NCBI GenBank assembly: GCA_014084085.1
Contig: NPFB01000053.1
Coordinates: 343,876 to 407,875 of the forward strand
Source: Hondaea fermentalgiana
Taxonomy: Eukaryota > Sar > Bigyra > Thraustochytrida > Thraustochytriidae
Direction: 5' to 3'
DNA length: 64,000 nucleotides
Of this stretch, positions 26,390-36,214 are shown piece by piece (the first letter of the stretch is position 1; every line of letters begins with the position of its first letter). The notes under the pieces are model-generated. The model was given only the letters and a program-made list of their open reading frames with translations, ran no database searches and had not been told where the DNA came from. Position numbers and translations under genes: made by a program.

Positions 26390-29300
26390 CTAATAAGCGT
26401 GTGCAAGCGAGAACATGCCCGAGGAAGGCACAATGATCGCAGCGTCTCCAGAGATGGAGATCATGTTGTAGACAGACTTGAGCGACTTGACGGTCGACTG
26501 CCGCGGAGTGATCTTGTACGAGAGCAGAACGTTGCCCTGCAGCGCAGCTACGTGCGCGCGCGCAATGGCTTGCGCCTCGTTGAGAAACTCCTGGAAAAAC
26601 TTGCCCATACCACCCCCGCCCTCGCGCACTGCCCATGATTCGCGAATAAAGTGCAAATTGATGCGCCCCAAGTAGCGAACGATCGTGTGTTCGGGTACAA
26701 AGGGAAGTGGCGTGACATGGATCATTACATGCAGAGCGCCATGCTCGCGCCCCCCTTGTAGAGGCTCCAAAGCTGGCTTCTCCGGGGCAATCATCAGTTC
26801 GCCCATATTGCTTGCAGAATGCTGCACTTGAAGGCTCGACGAAAACGAGCCATCCCTATCGTCCGAGCTATCTATCGACGAGCTACCGGCGCGCTGCAAG
26901 GGCGGAACCATATCATTCTGGTCCCATGACGATGTTTGGCTCGCAACCTCAGGTCTTGAAGCCTCATCTTCGGCTCCACTTGGCAATGTTGAGGTCCCGG
27001 TACCCGGTTCTCTTGTTGCCGTCGATGACGGAAACGGCGCTCCACCCGACGTATCGACCAGAACTGTGTCGCTCGATCGAGCAACCATCATCGAGGCACT
27101 TGCTTCAGATATGGCCAACTGCCGCGATGAACTCGCATCGCCTCTCTCCACGTCTGCATATGGGGCCTCCGAACGTATGTGCAGCGTTGTCGACATCCCG
27201 CCTCGCAGCAACGACTGATCCGTCAATGAGGAGCCATGCAGACTTCCCACAGATCGGCGAAAGTTCAAGTGCGGAAGATGCGGCAAGGGAACGTGCAAGT
27301 GACGCTTGATTCGCGGAAGGTGGAATCGCGAGAGCAGCGGGGAGGCGCGCCGCCGTTGCTCAACGACGGGCGGTACGCTGCTCAGTAGCTCGAGATCCGC
27401 GCCCGCGTGCGACGCTGGATCAAGTCCACCACCAAGCGCTGCACCATCCTCGGCGAGATAAGTACTTCGTTCTTTTCTTGCCCAAATCTCTTGCTCCGCC
27501 ATTTGCAGCTGCAAATCTTCTGGATGCGCATTCAAAGCCCGTTCCGAAACAGGGTCCAGCACCAGGGTGTCCGGCAGTCCGTAATAACCACGCGGCGTCG
27601 GCGCGGTCATGGCGTTTCCTGGTAGCAACGCCTCTGAAAGCTCAAAGGAACCCTCCTCTTCGGGAGCCTCTCGCGCCGGGACCATGCGTGATTGCAAAAG
27701 CTTCTTCATCATCTGCTCAATCGTTGAAGGCACCACCGTCGGTAAACCTCCCACAGAAGGCTCAAACTTCCATAAATTGACAAACATCGAGCTTGGTTGC
27801 TGCAACATCGCTTGCGTTGGCATTTCCGCGCGGTGAACCACGGCAGTAAGCATCACCTCGACCGTGAACTCACTTGGAATTGAGAGGTCGCAGCGAATTC
27901 CACGCACCTCACACGGGACCATAGCCATCAATTTTACCGCAAGCATGCCGTGCAACTCCTGGAATAGTTCTGCAAATTGGGTGTTAAGACGCGCCACACG
28001 CGTCTCATCCATGCTTTTGCGAACGATCATCATCACCATGTGCGGCTTTCGCACAGACGACATCGCGCGACCACCGCCACCTCCGGCGAACCCGACTCCA
28101 CCTTGAGGAAGAATCTCCGTGTTACAGACGGCAATGCCCGGAGGAAGCTGCTTGTCCAATATCACAGCCATGACGTCCTCATCTGTCTCATCGTCGACTT
28201 CAATCACAAACGTGTTTCGCGTGCTTCTAACTTCTGATAACAATGCTTCTGCCCGACCCACTTCCATGTCGCTGTCCTCGCTCGACGACGACGAAGATGA
28301 CGATGACGAAGACCACGACTCTTCCTCGCGCGCTTCATCGTCGGAGTCGCTGAGCAACGGCACGGGGTCGTTGACCGCGTCCAAATGCTGCCCAGCCCAT
28401 GTCCACGAGAGCGACGAAGTTGATCCTGACGAAGAAGAGCTCGATGAAGAAGAAGAGGAAGAAGAAGAAGAGGAAGAGGAAGAAGACGTCGACAAGGACG
28501 ACGGTGACGAAACTGCCGAAAGCGCAGAACGCATCGACTTACGAGACCGAGAACTCTTTGATGAGGACGATTCCGATGCAGACGATTCCGATGACGCCGC
28601 CCCTGCCGAGGAGCCGTGCGAGCGACGGCGCTGGACCGATTCATGCGCAGGGTTCCCGCCTCCTTGCGCACCATTGGGAGGCACTGACCGCGTCCGAGAC
28701 TTGGCAGAGGCCGACGACGAGACTCGCGATCTCGCGCTCGAATCGCCATCTGAACGATTGCCGTTCCGCCGTGGTCCGTACTCGCCTGCATTCCGTCCAT
28801 GATCCGTTCCGCGCCCTGATCGCTCCCCGCGACCTTTGCTGCTTTGCTTCTTGTGCGAGCGATGCTTCTTGCGCGACGATTTGCTTGGTCGACGCACAAG
28901 ACTCGGACGACTCTTTGAGCTGCGCATTTTCCCTTTTGGAGTGGCTTGGTGGGAACCAAGCTCCCCTGCGCGGTGGCCACTCTTTGACTTGCTTCCCGCA
29001 GGCGGCTCATAATCGTGATCTTCACTTTCTCCGATATCTTCTGCCTCATCATCACCGCGATAATCAATATCTCGCGAGGCAAGAATGTCACGCTTCCGTG
29101 TTGCTCGCGACTCGGAGTCTCGGTCTTGCCCCGACAGCTGTCGCCGTTGAAGCTTTGCAATCAGATTTTTGCCTCCGGTGGCTCTTTCTTTGCGTAATTT
29201 ACCCTCCCACCCACGACTTGAACGCGCTCGCGAAGAATTCATCAAGCTCCCTTTGCCTTTTTGCTCCGTTCCACTTGCTCCTGTCCCATTGTTCAGCGAT

Positions 29301-32300
29301 GCAAAAGACGACGTGACATTCGAGGTTGATCGCGACATCCCATCTCCTGCTCGTCGCGTACGTGAAAACGGTGCGAACATGGTTTTTGCGGCAAGGGCAA
29401 AGCTTGCATTCTCCGTGTCTCCTCCGGTCCCTGCATCGATAACGTCCAGACCGTCTTTGCCGGCATCGGCAGCAAGCTTGGCGTGCCGGTGCGCTCCGCT
29501 TGATGACTTGGCATCAGAGTGATGCGCTTCCAGATCATCCTCCGCAGCATCGCCCTCGGCCCCTTCCGTTTCGCGAATGCTCTGTGAAATCACGTGCGAA
29601 TCGGAATTGAATCGATGCCGCAAGGCTCGATGCGGCGTCCGCGAAGACGACTTGGTGGGACTTTCGTTATCCTTGTCGTCACCAAGATCCGTCGTTGTGT
29701 GGTGAAAGGGCTGTTGTTTTGACGAGGAAGGCCGGTTGAGGTCCCGCGTCTTCGCACGAAGACGCTTCCACACCGAAACGGGTTGGGATCCTTGCAAAGA
29801 ACGACCGCGAGCGGCGGCATGGTCTTCGCCAAAGGCTTTACCCCGATGCGCTGTTGCCCCATCCTCGCTGCCGCCGTGGGTACTTTCTCCCGGATCCTCC
29901 CAATTGCGTTCATGCTTCGTGGGGAAGTCTCCTCCGTTCTCTTCGTCTTCCTCTTCTTCGTCCAGCGTGGGCGTCGCCACAGGCGTCGGCGCCTCAGATG
30001 CCTCGCCCTGTCGCAATTCACTCACCGCACCTTCGGAAGGATGCCCACGCCTCCGCGCGAGACGTGCAATGACCGCGACAGGATTCCGCGTCTTGGCTGT
30101 GCTACGGGATGAAGGGCTCCGATGCGACGAAAGCGCTCGTCCAATACTCCGATCCTTTTCTGTATCGTGATCGTGCCCGTGTTCCACATCGGCAGCGTCC
30201 TCATGGTGACTTTTCTCTCCACGTGACCCGTGCAGATCCCCGCTCCCGTCAGGATAGCTCGAAAGGTCTGTGTTGCCGTGCCCGTCGAGGCCAAGCGAAC
30301 GCGCCGAGCTGTACGTGGGGTCGTCCGTATCCATGCCGCTCTCGCCGGTTCGAAAGCCGCCAAGCGGGATCACATCGACGGTCAAATGCTCGTCGACCAC
30401 GGCGTCAGCGCTTCGCCCCGATTCGCGCGAGCGACGAGAAAGTCGATACGCAGCCTCGCGGCCGCGCTTGCGGCGTTTGCGCTGCCGTTTGCGTGCACGG
30501 CGCTTGCGGGCCTCAAGGAGGTATTCTTGCTGCCAACGACGGCGCGTCGCTCGTGTTGCTCGCTTCATGCGCCGCTTTGCTGTCGCGATAGCTTGCCGAT
30601 ACAGCCGAGCCTCGCTTGTGGCCATAGTGAGCATGCGGTCGCGATTTGCTGCGGCAATTCGCTCAATCTCCTTTTGAATGCGAACGTGCTTGCGATCGTC
30701 TTGGTCCTCGACCTCAAGACTGCGATGAATGCGCAAGACGGCCGGCGGTGGCAAGGCAGGCGAGTGCACGGCCGTGGCCGTCGTCACACCAATCATCAAG
30801 CTTGAACCGATTTGGACCTGGGATCGCAGCCCAAACGCAGCGTTCATTCCCATGAGCTTGAGCTTGAGCATGAGCTGCTTGTGCAACTCAATCTCCAGGA
30901 AAATGAGATTCTCGGACACGGCTGAGGCGTCCACCTCGCGACTCTCCGCCTTGGAGTTGAGTTTAGGCCGAACGCGGCAGATTCGCGCCTCCACGAGAAC
31001 ACCGTGACCTGTGACGGGCAACAGGGGCGGCACCTCCGTCGTGGCAAGGATGACTTCAGGAACCCACTTTTTCCGGCAAAGTCCGCACGGTACAAGACGC
31101 ATGTTTGCAAAGGGCGCATTTTCACGATGATAAGGGGCGTGCACAATGGAGCATGGCAGAACAGGCTTAGTTTCACGACGGCGCTGCTTGCGCGCCTCAA
31201 CATGACTCATCCCTCGAGGCCTTCCTCCAGCAGCAGCGGCCGCGCCACCGAAAGTTCCGGTTGCGCTGGTGGCATTGTTGGCGGCAGAAGAGGCCGTATT
31301 GCCTCCTGCACCAGCCGTCAGGCCATCTCCATCCTCATTGTCCCCAGGCGCTCCGGGACTTTGGGAGCGGTGCCCGTACGCGCCACTTGGATCAGGGTCC
31401 ATCGAGCTCGTTGGCTGCGGTGACGGTGATTGAGGATGCTGAAGCATTGAAATGGAATTCCGAGGCGAGTCCGATTGCGATTGTTTCGGACTACCCATGC
31501 GATGGGCCTGCCTTTGACGCTTGATCGCTTCGGCACGTTTCCGGTGCTTTTCGCGCTGACGCTGATCATGTCTTTCCTTCGTCTTGGTCTGCCATTCATC
31601 GAGGTGCAGTCGCAGCTGCTGGTAATGGCTAAATTTGTTGCTCCCCGGGGGCGCAAGTTCCATGACGACCATTTCTTGTGAGGTGTTGGCGTCTGGATCA
31701 CTGCCATGGTCGGCCTCGCCAGCGGCTTCATTACCGTCTACGGAATAGCCTACGGCCCACGTGGCAGAATCTCCGCGCCCCCCACTGCCCTTTCCGCTCA
31801 TGAACCCGCGAGACACGAGCAGACTTGCGACCACTCCTCCGCCGGTTGACCCAGCGCCAAGCGCATGATGGTCGCCTGCGAGATCATTGGAAGTCGTTGA
31901 TGAGGACGCGTCATCACCGTCTCTTTCTCGCAAGTTGTCGTGAATGGCCAAGGCGCGGTTCTGCTGAGCTCGCGACCTCCGTGCGCGATCGCGGACGGCA
32001 TCAGACGCTGCAGCAACACTCCAGATGGGGCGGTCCGAAAGGATTGCTGCTGCGGTCCCGGTGGCCTGCAATATGCATACGTCATCATGTACGACGCACT
32101 GCTCTTTGTAGCCGAGAACGTAGCGGCATCGAAGTGATCTGGCGTGGGAGCGAATTTCCTCGCGAATTTCAGCCCACCATTCGTCACGGGTTTCCTGATC
32201 CGAAATTTTGGCAGCAAGACGTCCCAGAAACTTTACAGAACGCGTTGCCACCACCCCACCGAGTCGCACGCGTACGTTCATGGGAAGAACCGTAATTGTG

Positions 32301-33928
32301 AGCAAGGTTACCTCACGCTCGAGACCAGGCAACTTGCGAATGTATTGCGTAGCGGACCCAGTACCACCACCACCGCCGCCGCCGCCTCCGCCACCACCCG
32401 GTCCGCCGCCGCCTACGGAGTTTTCGTCATCGCTGGAGCTTCCCGCATCGTTGGCCCTCTCAATTACCTCCAGACGGCGCGGCGCGGATGGAACACTGCG
32501 CACAAGCTCGCTCGAGGTCGCTCCAAGTCTGGGACTAAGATGTCGCGCAGATTGAGAGCGCGCGCCTCCGAAAGAAAATGTGCGACGGTGGTGATTTGGG
32601 CGAGGGTCCAACGATACAACTTTGATTCCGCAATGAACAAAGGCGAGCGCTGGGAAATTAAGATTTCGGATGGTCTCCAGTGCGCCGACGCCACCAGGCA
32701 TGCCATCCGAAGGGGGAAGCAGAGGTATCGCGCTTGCAATAGGACGCGAAAGCGGTCCGACGGATCCAGGCAAGACCACCGCGTCTTCGTAGACATTTCC
32801 AACAATGGGCTCGACAATGCAGGCTGTCCCAGACCCACGAGCAACCATGCCCGAGTCGCCCTCAACATCAAAGGTTTGGTGATAGCCAACGACGGCGTTA
32901 CCTCCGAGTTCGAGGACCTTTTTTCCGATTTGGCGCCTCACTTGGCTCGACAATTTATACAAGAGGTTCTGACGTGACTCGTTGCTCTTGCGCGCAGTGC
33001 GAAAATTGTCAATGAGCTCGAACTCCGGGTCAGCCTCGACAACGAGCTCCTCTACAAATCCGAGCAAATGTTTTACGGTCATCACAGACTGCTCAAGGGA
33101 TGATGCAGCAAAAAAACGGACTCCTGCAGAGCTGTCCTTCCAAGGGTTCTCATCACCGTAAAAAGTGATCTTTACTGCCACATGGAGCTCGCCGCGGATC
33201 CCATTCAACGTGTCGTAGATCGGAAACCAGCCCGACAGCTGGTCCTCTTCAATTCGAGGGTAGGTCGCCGGCGCTTGATTCTCTGTTGCGTCAGCGCCTG
33301 GTCCTGCAGCATAATTTTTGCCCATGTCATTTCCCGGTATCCGCTCGTTGCTGCTTGTGCTGTTATGGTTGTGGAGTCCGTGGCCTGCATTCGCGTGAGC
33401 ACCAGCTTCGAGTGCAAGATTTCCGCTCTCTGGTCCCATCTGTCGCTGCCCAGGTTGCTCTTCGATAGCTCTTGAAGGGCTTTCGTCTGCTGCGGCACCG
33501 CCATCATCAAGGGATCCTTCACCGCTAAGGGCCGGGGCAGGGAGTGAAGTCGATCGCTGTAGAGGAGGGCTTTGATCGGCCCCGGCCACGACTGCAGCAG
33601 CGCCACTCGTTCGATCGGCGCTGTCGACTGCCATTTGCAGCAGCGGGCCGAGGCCGATGGACACAGTGCCAATGAGATCATCCGCGCTGTAGACATCGTG
33701 GTCTAGCACCCGAAAGACGAGCGGCTCATTTTGCAGATCCGAATCGTCGAGGACCTGAAAGCGATGGTCTTCCTTCCATGACGGGTCGAGGGTTTTGCGC
33801 GCGATTTGTGTCTGGAACAATTGGTTCGCGAAGCGGACCTCGACAAAAGCGTCGGTGAGGTTCGAGGTGCGGTCCATGACCGGGAGGTCCCTGGCCTCCA
33901 GGACACGAAACTTGAGAAAGGAGGGCAT
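26390..33928 (-). CDS. Giant C2CD5 (CDP138)-like C2-domain protein
   Basis: 2,512 residues. Animal C2CD5 (about 1,000 residues) is a calcium-sensing C2 protein that promotes insulin-driven GLUT4 vesicle fusion. Conservation at both ends is striking. The N-terminal C2 domain (residues 1-100) has all Ca-binding Asp positions ('LPVMDRTSNLTDAF', 'VLDHDVYSADD'), then comes 'GWFPIYDTLNGIRGE' and the YbjQ-like module 'GFVEELVVEADPEFELID...LELGGNAVVGYHQTFDVEG'. The C-terminus has 'VTPLPFVPEHTIVRYLGRINLHFIRES' and 'AHVAALQGNVLLSYKI'. Further YbjQ-like blocks lie between ('RSHARSLRCRYVLGYKEQC'; 'ELFQELHGMLAVKLMAMVPCEVRG'). The middle is inflated by about 1,500 residues of disordered Ser/Arg/Asp/Gly-rich sequence, including Arg/Lys-rich and poly-Ser runs. 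No intron or frameshift is seen. Confidence 0.95.
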   Translation of the reverse strand: MPSFLKFRVLEARDLPVMDRTSNLTDAFVEVRFANQLFQTQIARKTLDPSWKEDHRFQVLDDSDLQNEPLVFRVLDHDVYSADDLIGTVSIGLGPLLQMAVDSADRTSGAAAVVAGADQSPPLQRSTSLPAPALSGEGSLDDGGAAADESPSRAIEEQPGQRQMGPESGNLALEAGAHANAGHGLHNHNSTSSNERIPGNDMGKNYAAGPGADATENQAPATYPRIEEDQLSGWFPIYDTLNGIRGELHVAVKITFYGDENPWKDSSAGVRFFAASSLEQSVMTVKHLLGFVEELVVEADPEFELIDNFRTARKSNESRQNLLYKLSSQVRRQIGKKVLELGGNAVVGYHQTFDVEGDSGMVARGSGTACIVEPIVGNVYEDAVVLPGSVGPLSRPIASAIPLLPPSDGMPGGVGALETIRNLNFPALAFVHCGIKVVSLDPRPNHHRRTFSFGGARSQSARHLSPRLGATSSELVRSVPSAPRRLEVIERANDAGSSSDDENSVGGGGPGGGGGGGGGGGGTGSATQYIRKLPGLEREVTLLTITVLPMNVRVRLGGVVATRSVKFLGRLAAKISDQETRDEWWAEIREEIRSHARSLRCRYVLGYKEQCVVHDDVCILQATGTAAAILSDRPIWSVAAASDAVRDRARRSRAQQNRALAIHDNLRERDGDDASSSTTSNDLAGDHHALGAGSTGGGVVASLLVSRGFMSGKGSGGRGDSATWAVGYSVDGNEAAGEADHGSDPDANTSQEMVVMELAPPGSNKFSHYQQLRLHLDEWQTKTKERHDQRQREKHRKRAEAIKRQRQAHRMGSPKQSQSDSPRNSISMLQHPQSPSPQPTSSMDPDPSGAYGHRSQSPGAPGDNEDGDGLTAGAGGNTASSAANNATSATGTFGGAAAAAGGRPRGMSHVEARKQRRRETKPVLPCSIVHAPYHRENAPFANMRLVPCGLCRKKWVPEVILATTEVPPLLPVTGHGVLVEARICRVRPKLNSKAESREVDASAVSENLIFLEIELHKQLMLKLKLMGMNAAFGLRSQVQIGSSLMIGVTTATAVHSPALPPPAVLRIHRSLEVEDQDDRKHVRIQKEIERIAAANRDRMLTMATSEARLYRQAIATAKRRMKRATRATRRRWQQEYLLEARKRRARKRQRKRRKRGREAAYRLSRRSRESGRSADAVVDEHLTVDVIPLGGFRTGESGMDTDDPTYSSARSLGLDGHGNTDLSSYPDGSGDLHGSRGEKSHHEDAADVEHGHDHDTEKDRSIGRALSSHRSPSSRSTAKTRNPVAVIARLARRRGHPSEGAVSELRQGEASEAPTPVATPTLDEEEEDEENGGDFPTKHERNWEDPGESTHGGSEDGATAHRGKAFGEDHAAARGRSLQGSQPVSVWKRLRAKTRDLNRPSSSKQQPFHHTTTDLGDDKDNESPTKSSSRTPHRALRHRFNSDSHVISQSIRETEGAEGDAAEDDLEAHHSDAKSSSGAHRHAKLAADAGKDGLDVIDAGTGGDTENASFALAAKTMFAPFSRTRRAGDGMSRSTSNVTSSFASLNNGTGASGTEQKGKGSLMNSSRARSSRGWEGKLRKERATGGKNLIAKLQRRQLSGQDRDSESRATRKRDILASRDIDYRGDDEAEDIGESEDHDYEPPAGSKSKSGHRAGELGSHQATPKGKMRSSKSRPSLVRRPSKSSRKKHRSHKKQSSKGRGERSGRGTDHGRNAGEYGPRRNGNRSDGDSSARSRVSSSASAKSRTRSVPPNGAQGGGNPAHESVQRRRSHGSSAGAASSESSASESSSSKSSRSRKSMRSALSAVSSPSSLSTSSSSSSSSSSSSSSSSSSSSGSTSSLSWTWAGQHLDAVNDPVPLLSDSDDEAREEESWSSSSSSSSSSSEDSDMEVGRAEALLSEVRSTRNTFVIEVDDETDEDVMAVILDKQLPPGIAVCNTEILPQGGVGFAGGGGGRAMSSVRKPHMVMMIVRKSMDETRVARLNTQFAELFQELHGMLAVKLMAMVPCEVRGIRCDLSIPSEFTVEVMLTAVVHRAEMPTQAMLQQPSSMFVNLWKFEPSVGGLPTVVPSTIEQMMKKLLQSRMVPAREAPEEEGSFELSEALLPGNAMTAPTPRGYYGLPDTLVLDPVSERALNAHPEDLQLQMAEQEIWARKERSTYLAEDGAALGGGLDPASHAGADLELLSSVPPVVEQRRRASPLLSRFHLPRIKRHLHVPLPHLPHLNFRRSVGSLHGSSLTDQSLLRGGMSTTLHIRSEAPYADVERGDASSSRQLAISEASASMMVARSSDTVLVDTSGGAPFPSSTATREPGTGTSTLPSGAEDEASRPEVASQTSSWDQNDMVPPLQRAGSSSIDSSDDRDGSFSSSLQVQHSASNMGELMIAPEKPALEPLQGGREHGALHVMIHVTPLPFVPEHTIVRYLGRINLHFIRESWAVREGGGGMGKFFQEFLNEAQAIARAHVAALQGNVLLSYKITPRQSTVKSLKSVYNMISISGDAAIIVPSSGMFSLAHAY
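28430..28500 (-). repeat. Poly-serine coding tract
   Basis: GAA/GAG-type repeats on the plus strand, read as TCT/TCC on the coding strand, encode a run of about 22 uninterrupted Ser in the C2CD5-like protein. A second, shorter Ser run lies at about 28275-28325 and ends in acidic residues. Confidence 0.85.
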
Positions 33929-34449
33929 GGCGACCAGGTCCCCGCGGCCGGCCCTGCCTCTCTACCCTCCACCTCCTCGCCTTGTCGCGGCCGCCCTCGC
34001 GCGCAGGGCCGCTGCGCCGCCGCCCAAGGCCCTTTGGGTCGTCATCCATCCTCCCCCTCCGCAAGTCGCCGCCGTTCGCACTCGAGCGCGCGCACTGCGC
34101 TCGCTCACTGGTCGCGCGCCGCCGCGCCGCGATGAAAGACATGAAAGACGCGGGTCTAACGTGCGCGTCTTTCAGCAGGCGCGCGGCGCGCAAGTGCTTA
34201 TACCCTGGGAATAGTTCACTTACGCAAGTGCGGTAAAGAGTGAACGGCCAGTGTTCGAACGGTCGAGGCAGACCGCCCGACGTGGAGGAGTTTAGAAGTA
34301 AGCAATAAGGGGGGGAGAGAGAGAGAGAGAAGTTGAGGGAGATCGATCGATCGAGGAGCAAAACCCTCGACGGGCAGAAATCAAACGACAGGAAGCGAGG
34401 GAGGGGCCCTCTTGCGAGCGACCAAGGGGAGATACGGCCTGCGACCACG
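33929..34449. promoter_or_regulatory. Divergent promoter between C2CD5-like and secreted-protein genes
   Basis: 521 bp. The C2CD5 side is GC-rich. The other side has a (GA)n tract at about 34313-34332, followed by (GATC)n units at about 34341-34354. The open frame upstream of 34450 starts with an ATG at 34333 but is charged and repetitive and would bury the signal peptide, so it is taken as leader. Confidence 0.5.
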
Positions 34450-35952
34450 ATGCTCGCCGCGACGATCCTGCGCCACCTGCTTGTGGTCGTGCTCGCCCTC
34501 GTGGTCGTGGCGGCTGCAGCCGGCCAGGAGGCTAGCGATGCCGCCGATGCAGCATGGGAGATGGACGGCGGCGCCGCGGGCCTAGCGCGCGGCGAGGTCA
34601 ACGCGGACGCGGGACGCGAGGAGACGCACGGCGCCGACGCCGCGAACGCTTCTGCACTCAGCGCGCTCGACGAAGACGAATCCTGTGAGGACAATGATGA
34701 TACCGGCCTGGAAGTGACCGACGCGGCGAACGTTGACTCTCAGGACGGCGAGGGAATCCTCATGAATGAGGGCGAGGAGGAGATGGAGGAGCCGGAAGAT
34801 GTGCCGTTTGAGGACATTACGGGAAATCTGACCATCGTTAAGCCTCTTAACGGAAGCGAAACCGAAGGTCGCGCTGTGGCAGTCCAGCTCAACGTAAACA
34901 CGAACTGCATCAATGTAACCCGTTTCCAAGAAAAATACAACACGTCCAACATTTGCATTTCGCTTGATGACAGTGACTTTGCTTGCTGGCCCATTTTTGG
35001 CCTTTCACGCTTCCCACTGTACACGAATTTGACTGAGGGCGCGCATCATCTCGTGGCCAAGCTCGTGGATCCGTTGACAGGCGAAGAGCTCATTGACGAA
35101 AGTGTAGCCGAGTCTACCTTTTTCATGGTACCTGTCAACGAGACAGCCATCGCAGAGGCTGAGGCCGCAGCTGCCGAAGAACGTGCGCGCGCCGAAGAAG
35201 ACGAAGACGCGGAAGATCAGGAGGAACCCGCTGAGCCTGAGACCGAGACAATTCAGATTCCCCAAGTAGGCATCGAGTATCCTGCAACAGAGTATGCAGT
35301 GCCAGGAACCTTCGAGGTGCGGCTTCATATTGTCACGGCGACTAATTTGACGCAGTTCCGGCGCTTGTTCCAAAACTCCTTTATTTGTCTTGCATTGGAC
35401 GAGGCCTCGCACCAAGTCTGCTGGCCAATCTTCGAGGAGACCTACTACCCCAAATTTTTCAATCTCAAGCCCGGTGCGCACACTCTTGTGGCGCATCTCT
35501 CGCACCCTAACACGCTCGAGATTATTCCAGGTACCGCAATGGAAATTCGCACCTTTTGGGTCACGGAAAAGAATCAAGGCATGATCCCCATGACGCTTCG
35601 CGCACCCTCCGAAGGGTCGAATGCCTTTGGCGAGAGCACCCAAGCAACGACGACGCAAGAAGCAGACGTGCAGCCCTCGCAAGAGACATCATCATCATCA
35701 TCATCTGTCACCATGGACTCAGAGGACGAGGCGCAGTCTGACAAGCCTCACGTGTCACTCCAGATCAACGTTGATGGCCAGCGCCATGTCCTCCTGGCCT
35801 TTGAAGGCGAGGACCCAGTCACAACGGCGGGTCAATTTTGCGTCGAGAAAAAAATCTTTGGCCAAAATTGCGTGTCTTCCATTTCTCGCCTCATCGAGGT
35901 CGAGTGGCAAAAGCTTCGAGATATTCCTCACATCGAGCTCTTTTCCACTTGA
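34450..35952 (+). CDS. Secreted N-glycoprotein with two tandem beta-type repeats; function unknown
   Basis: 500 residues from the ATG at 34450, which gives a clear signal peptide (ILRHLLVVVLALVVVAAAAGQ). An acidic linker (about 50-120) precedes two homologous modules of about 105 residues (about 125-229 and 267-372). Each has hydrophobic strands, a Cys pair ten or eleven residues apart ('NICISLDDSDFACWPIF', C169/C179; 'SFICLALDEASHQVCWPIF', C313/C324), then 'L.(T/P)GAH.LVA.L..P'. Linkers between and after them are acidic or Ser-rich. A distinct C-terminal block ('HVLLAFEGEDP...FCVEK...NC') has another Cys pair. At least seven N-x-S/T sequons lie in or near the modules. No membrane segment follows the signal, so it is probably secreted or ER-lumenal. 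The modules look like Ig/fibronectin-like beta sandwiches, but I cannot name the family. Confidence 0.8.
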   Translation: MLAATILRHLLVVVLALVVVAAAAGQEASDAADAAWEMDGGAAGLARGEVNADAGREETHGADAANASALSALDEDESCEDNDDTGLEVTDAANVDSQDGEGILMNEGEEEMEEPEDVPFEDITGNLTIVKPLNGSETEGRAVAVQLNVNTNCINVTRFQEKYNTSNICISLDDSDFACWPIFGLSRFPLYTNLTEGAHHLVAKLVDPLTGEELIDESVAESTFFMVPVNETAIAEAEAAAAEERARAEEDEDAEDQEEPAEPETETIQIPQVGIEYPATEYAVPGTFEVRLHIVTATNLTQFRRLFQNSFICLALDEASHQVCWPIFEETYYPKFFNLKPGAHTLVAHLSHPNTLEIIPGTAMEIRTFWVTEKNQGMIPMTLRAPSEGSNAFGESTQATTTQEADVQPSQETSSSSSSVTMDSEDEAQSDKPHVSLQINVDGQRHVLLAFEGEDPVTTAGQFCVEKKIFGQNCVSSISRLIEVEWQKLRDIPHIELFST

Positions 35953-36214
35953 TTTTACATAGGGAGAGAGACAGTCTTCGTTCACGCGAACAGGTGACAA
36001 GTCTTTGTAAGACTCCATGCATGCAAGCACTTATTTTTTTTCTTTCCTTTCCTTCTTTACTTTCTTTCTGCTACCTAGTGCTTCGCGCCGTCGCCAGTTG
36101 GCTGGCTAATTGGCTCGAGAAGGGACTTGTTTTTCTTCTATTAGGTAAATTTTCTTTTTACGCATCGACGGGATTGCTTTTGATGGTTCGCAATCCGCCA
36201 AGACTAATGACTCA

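Noticed and set aside
28119..28802. Acidic 227-codon plus-strand ORF
   Set aside because: It is the complement of the poly-Ser and Arg/Ser-rich part of the C2CD5-like gene.
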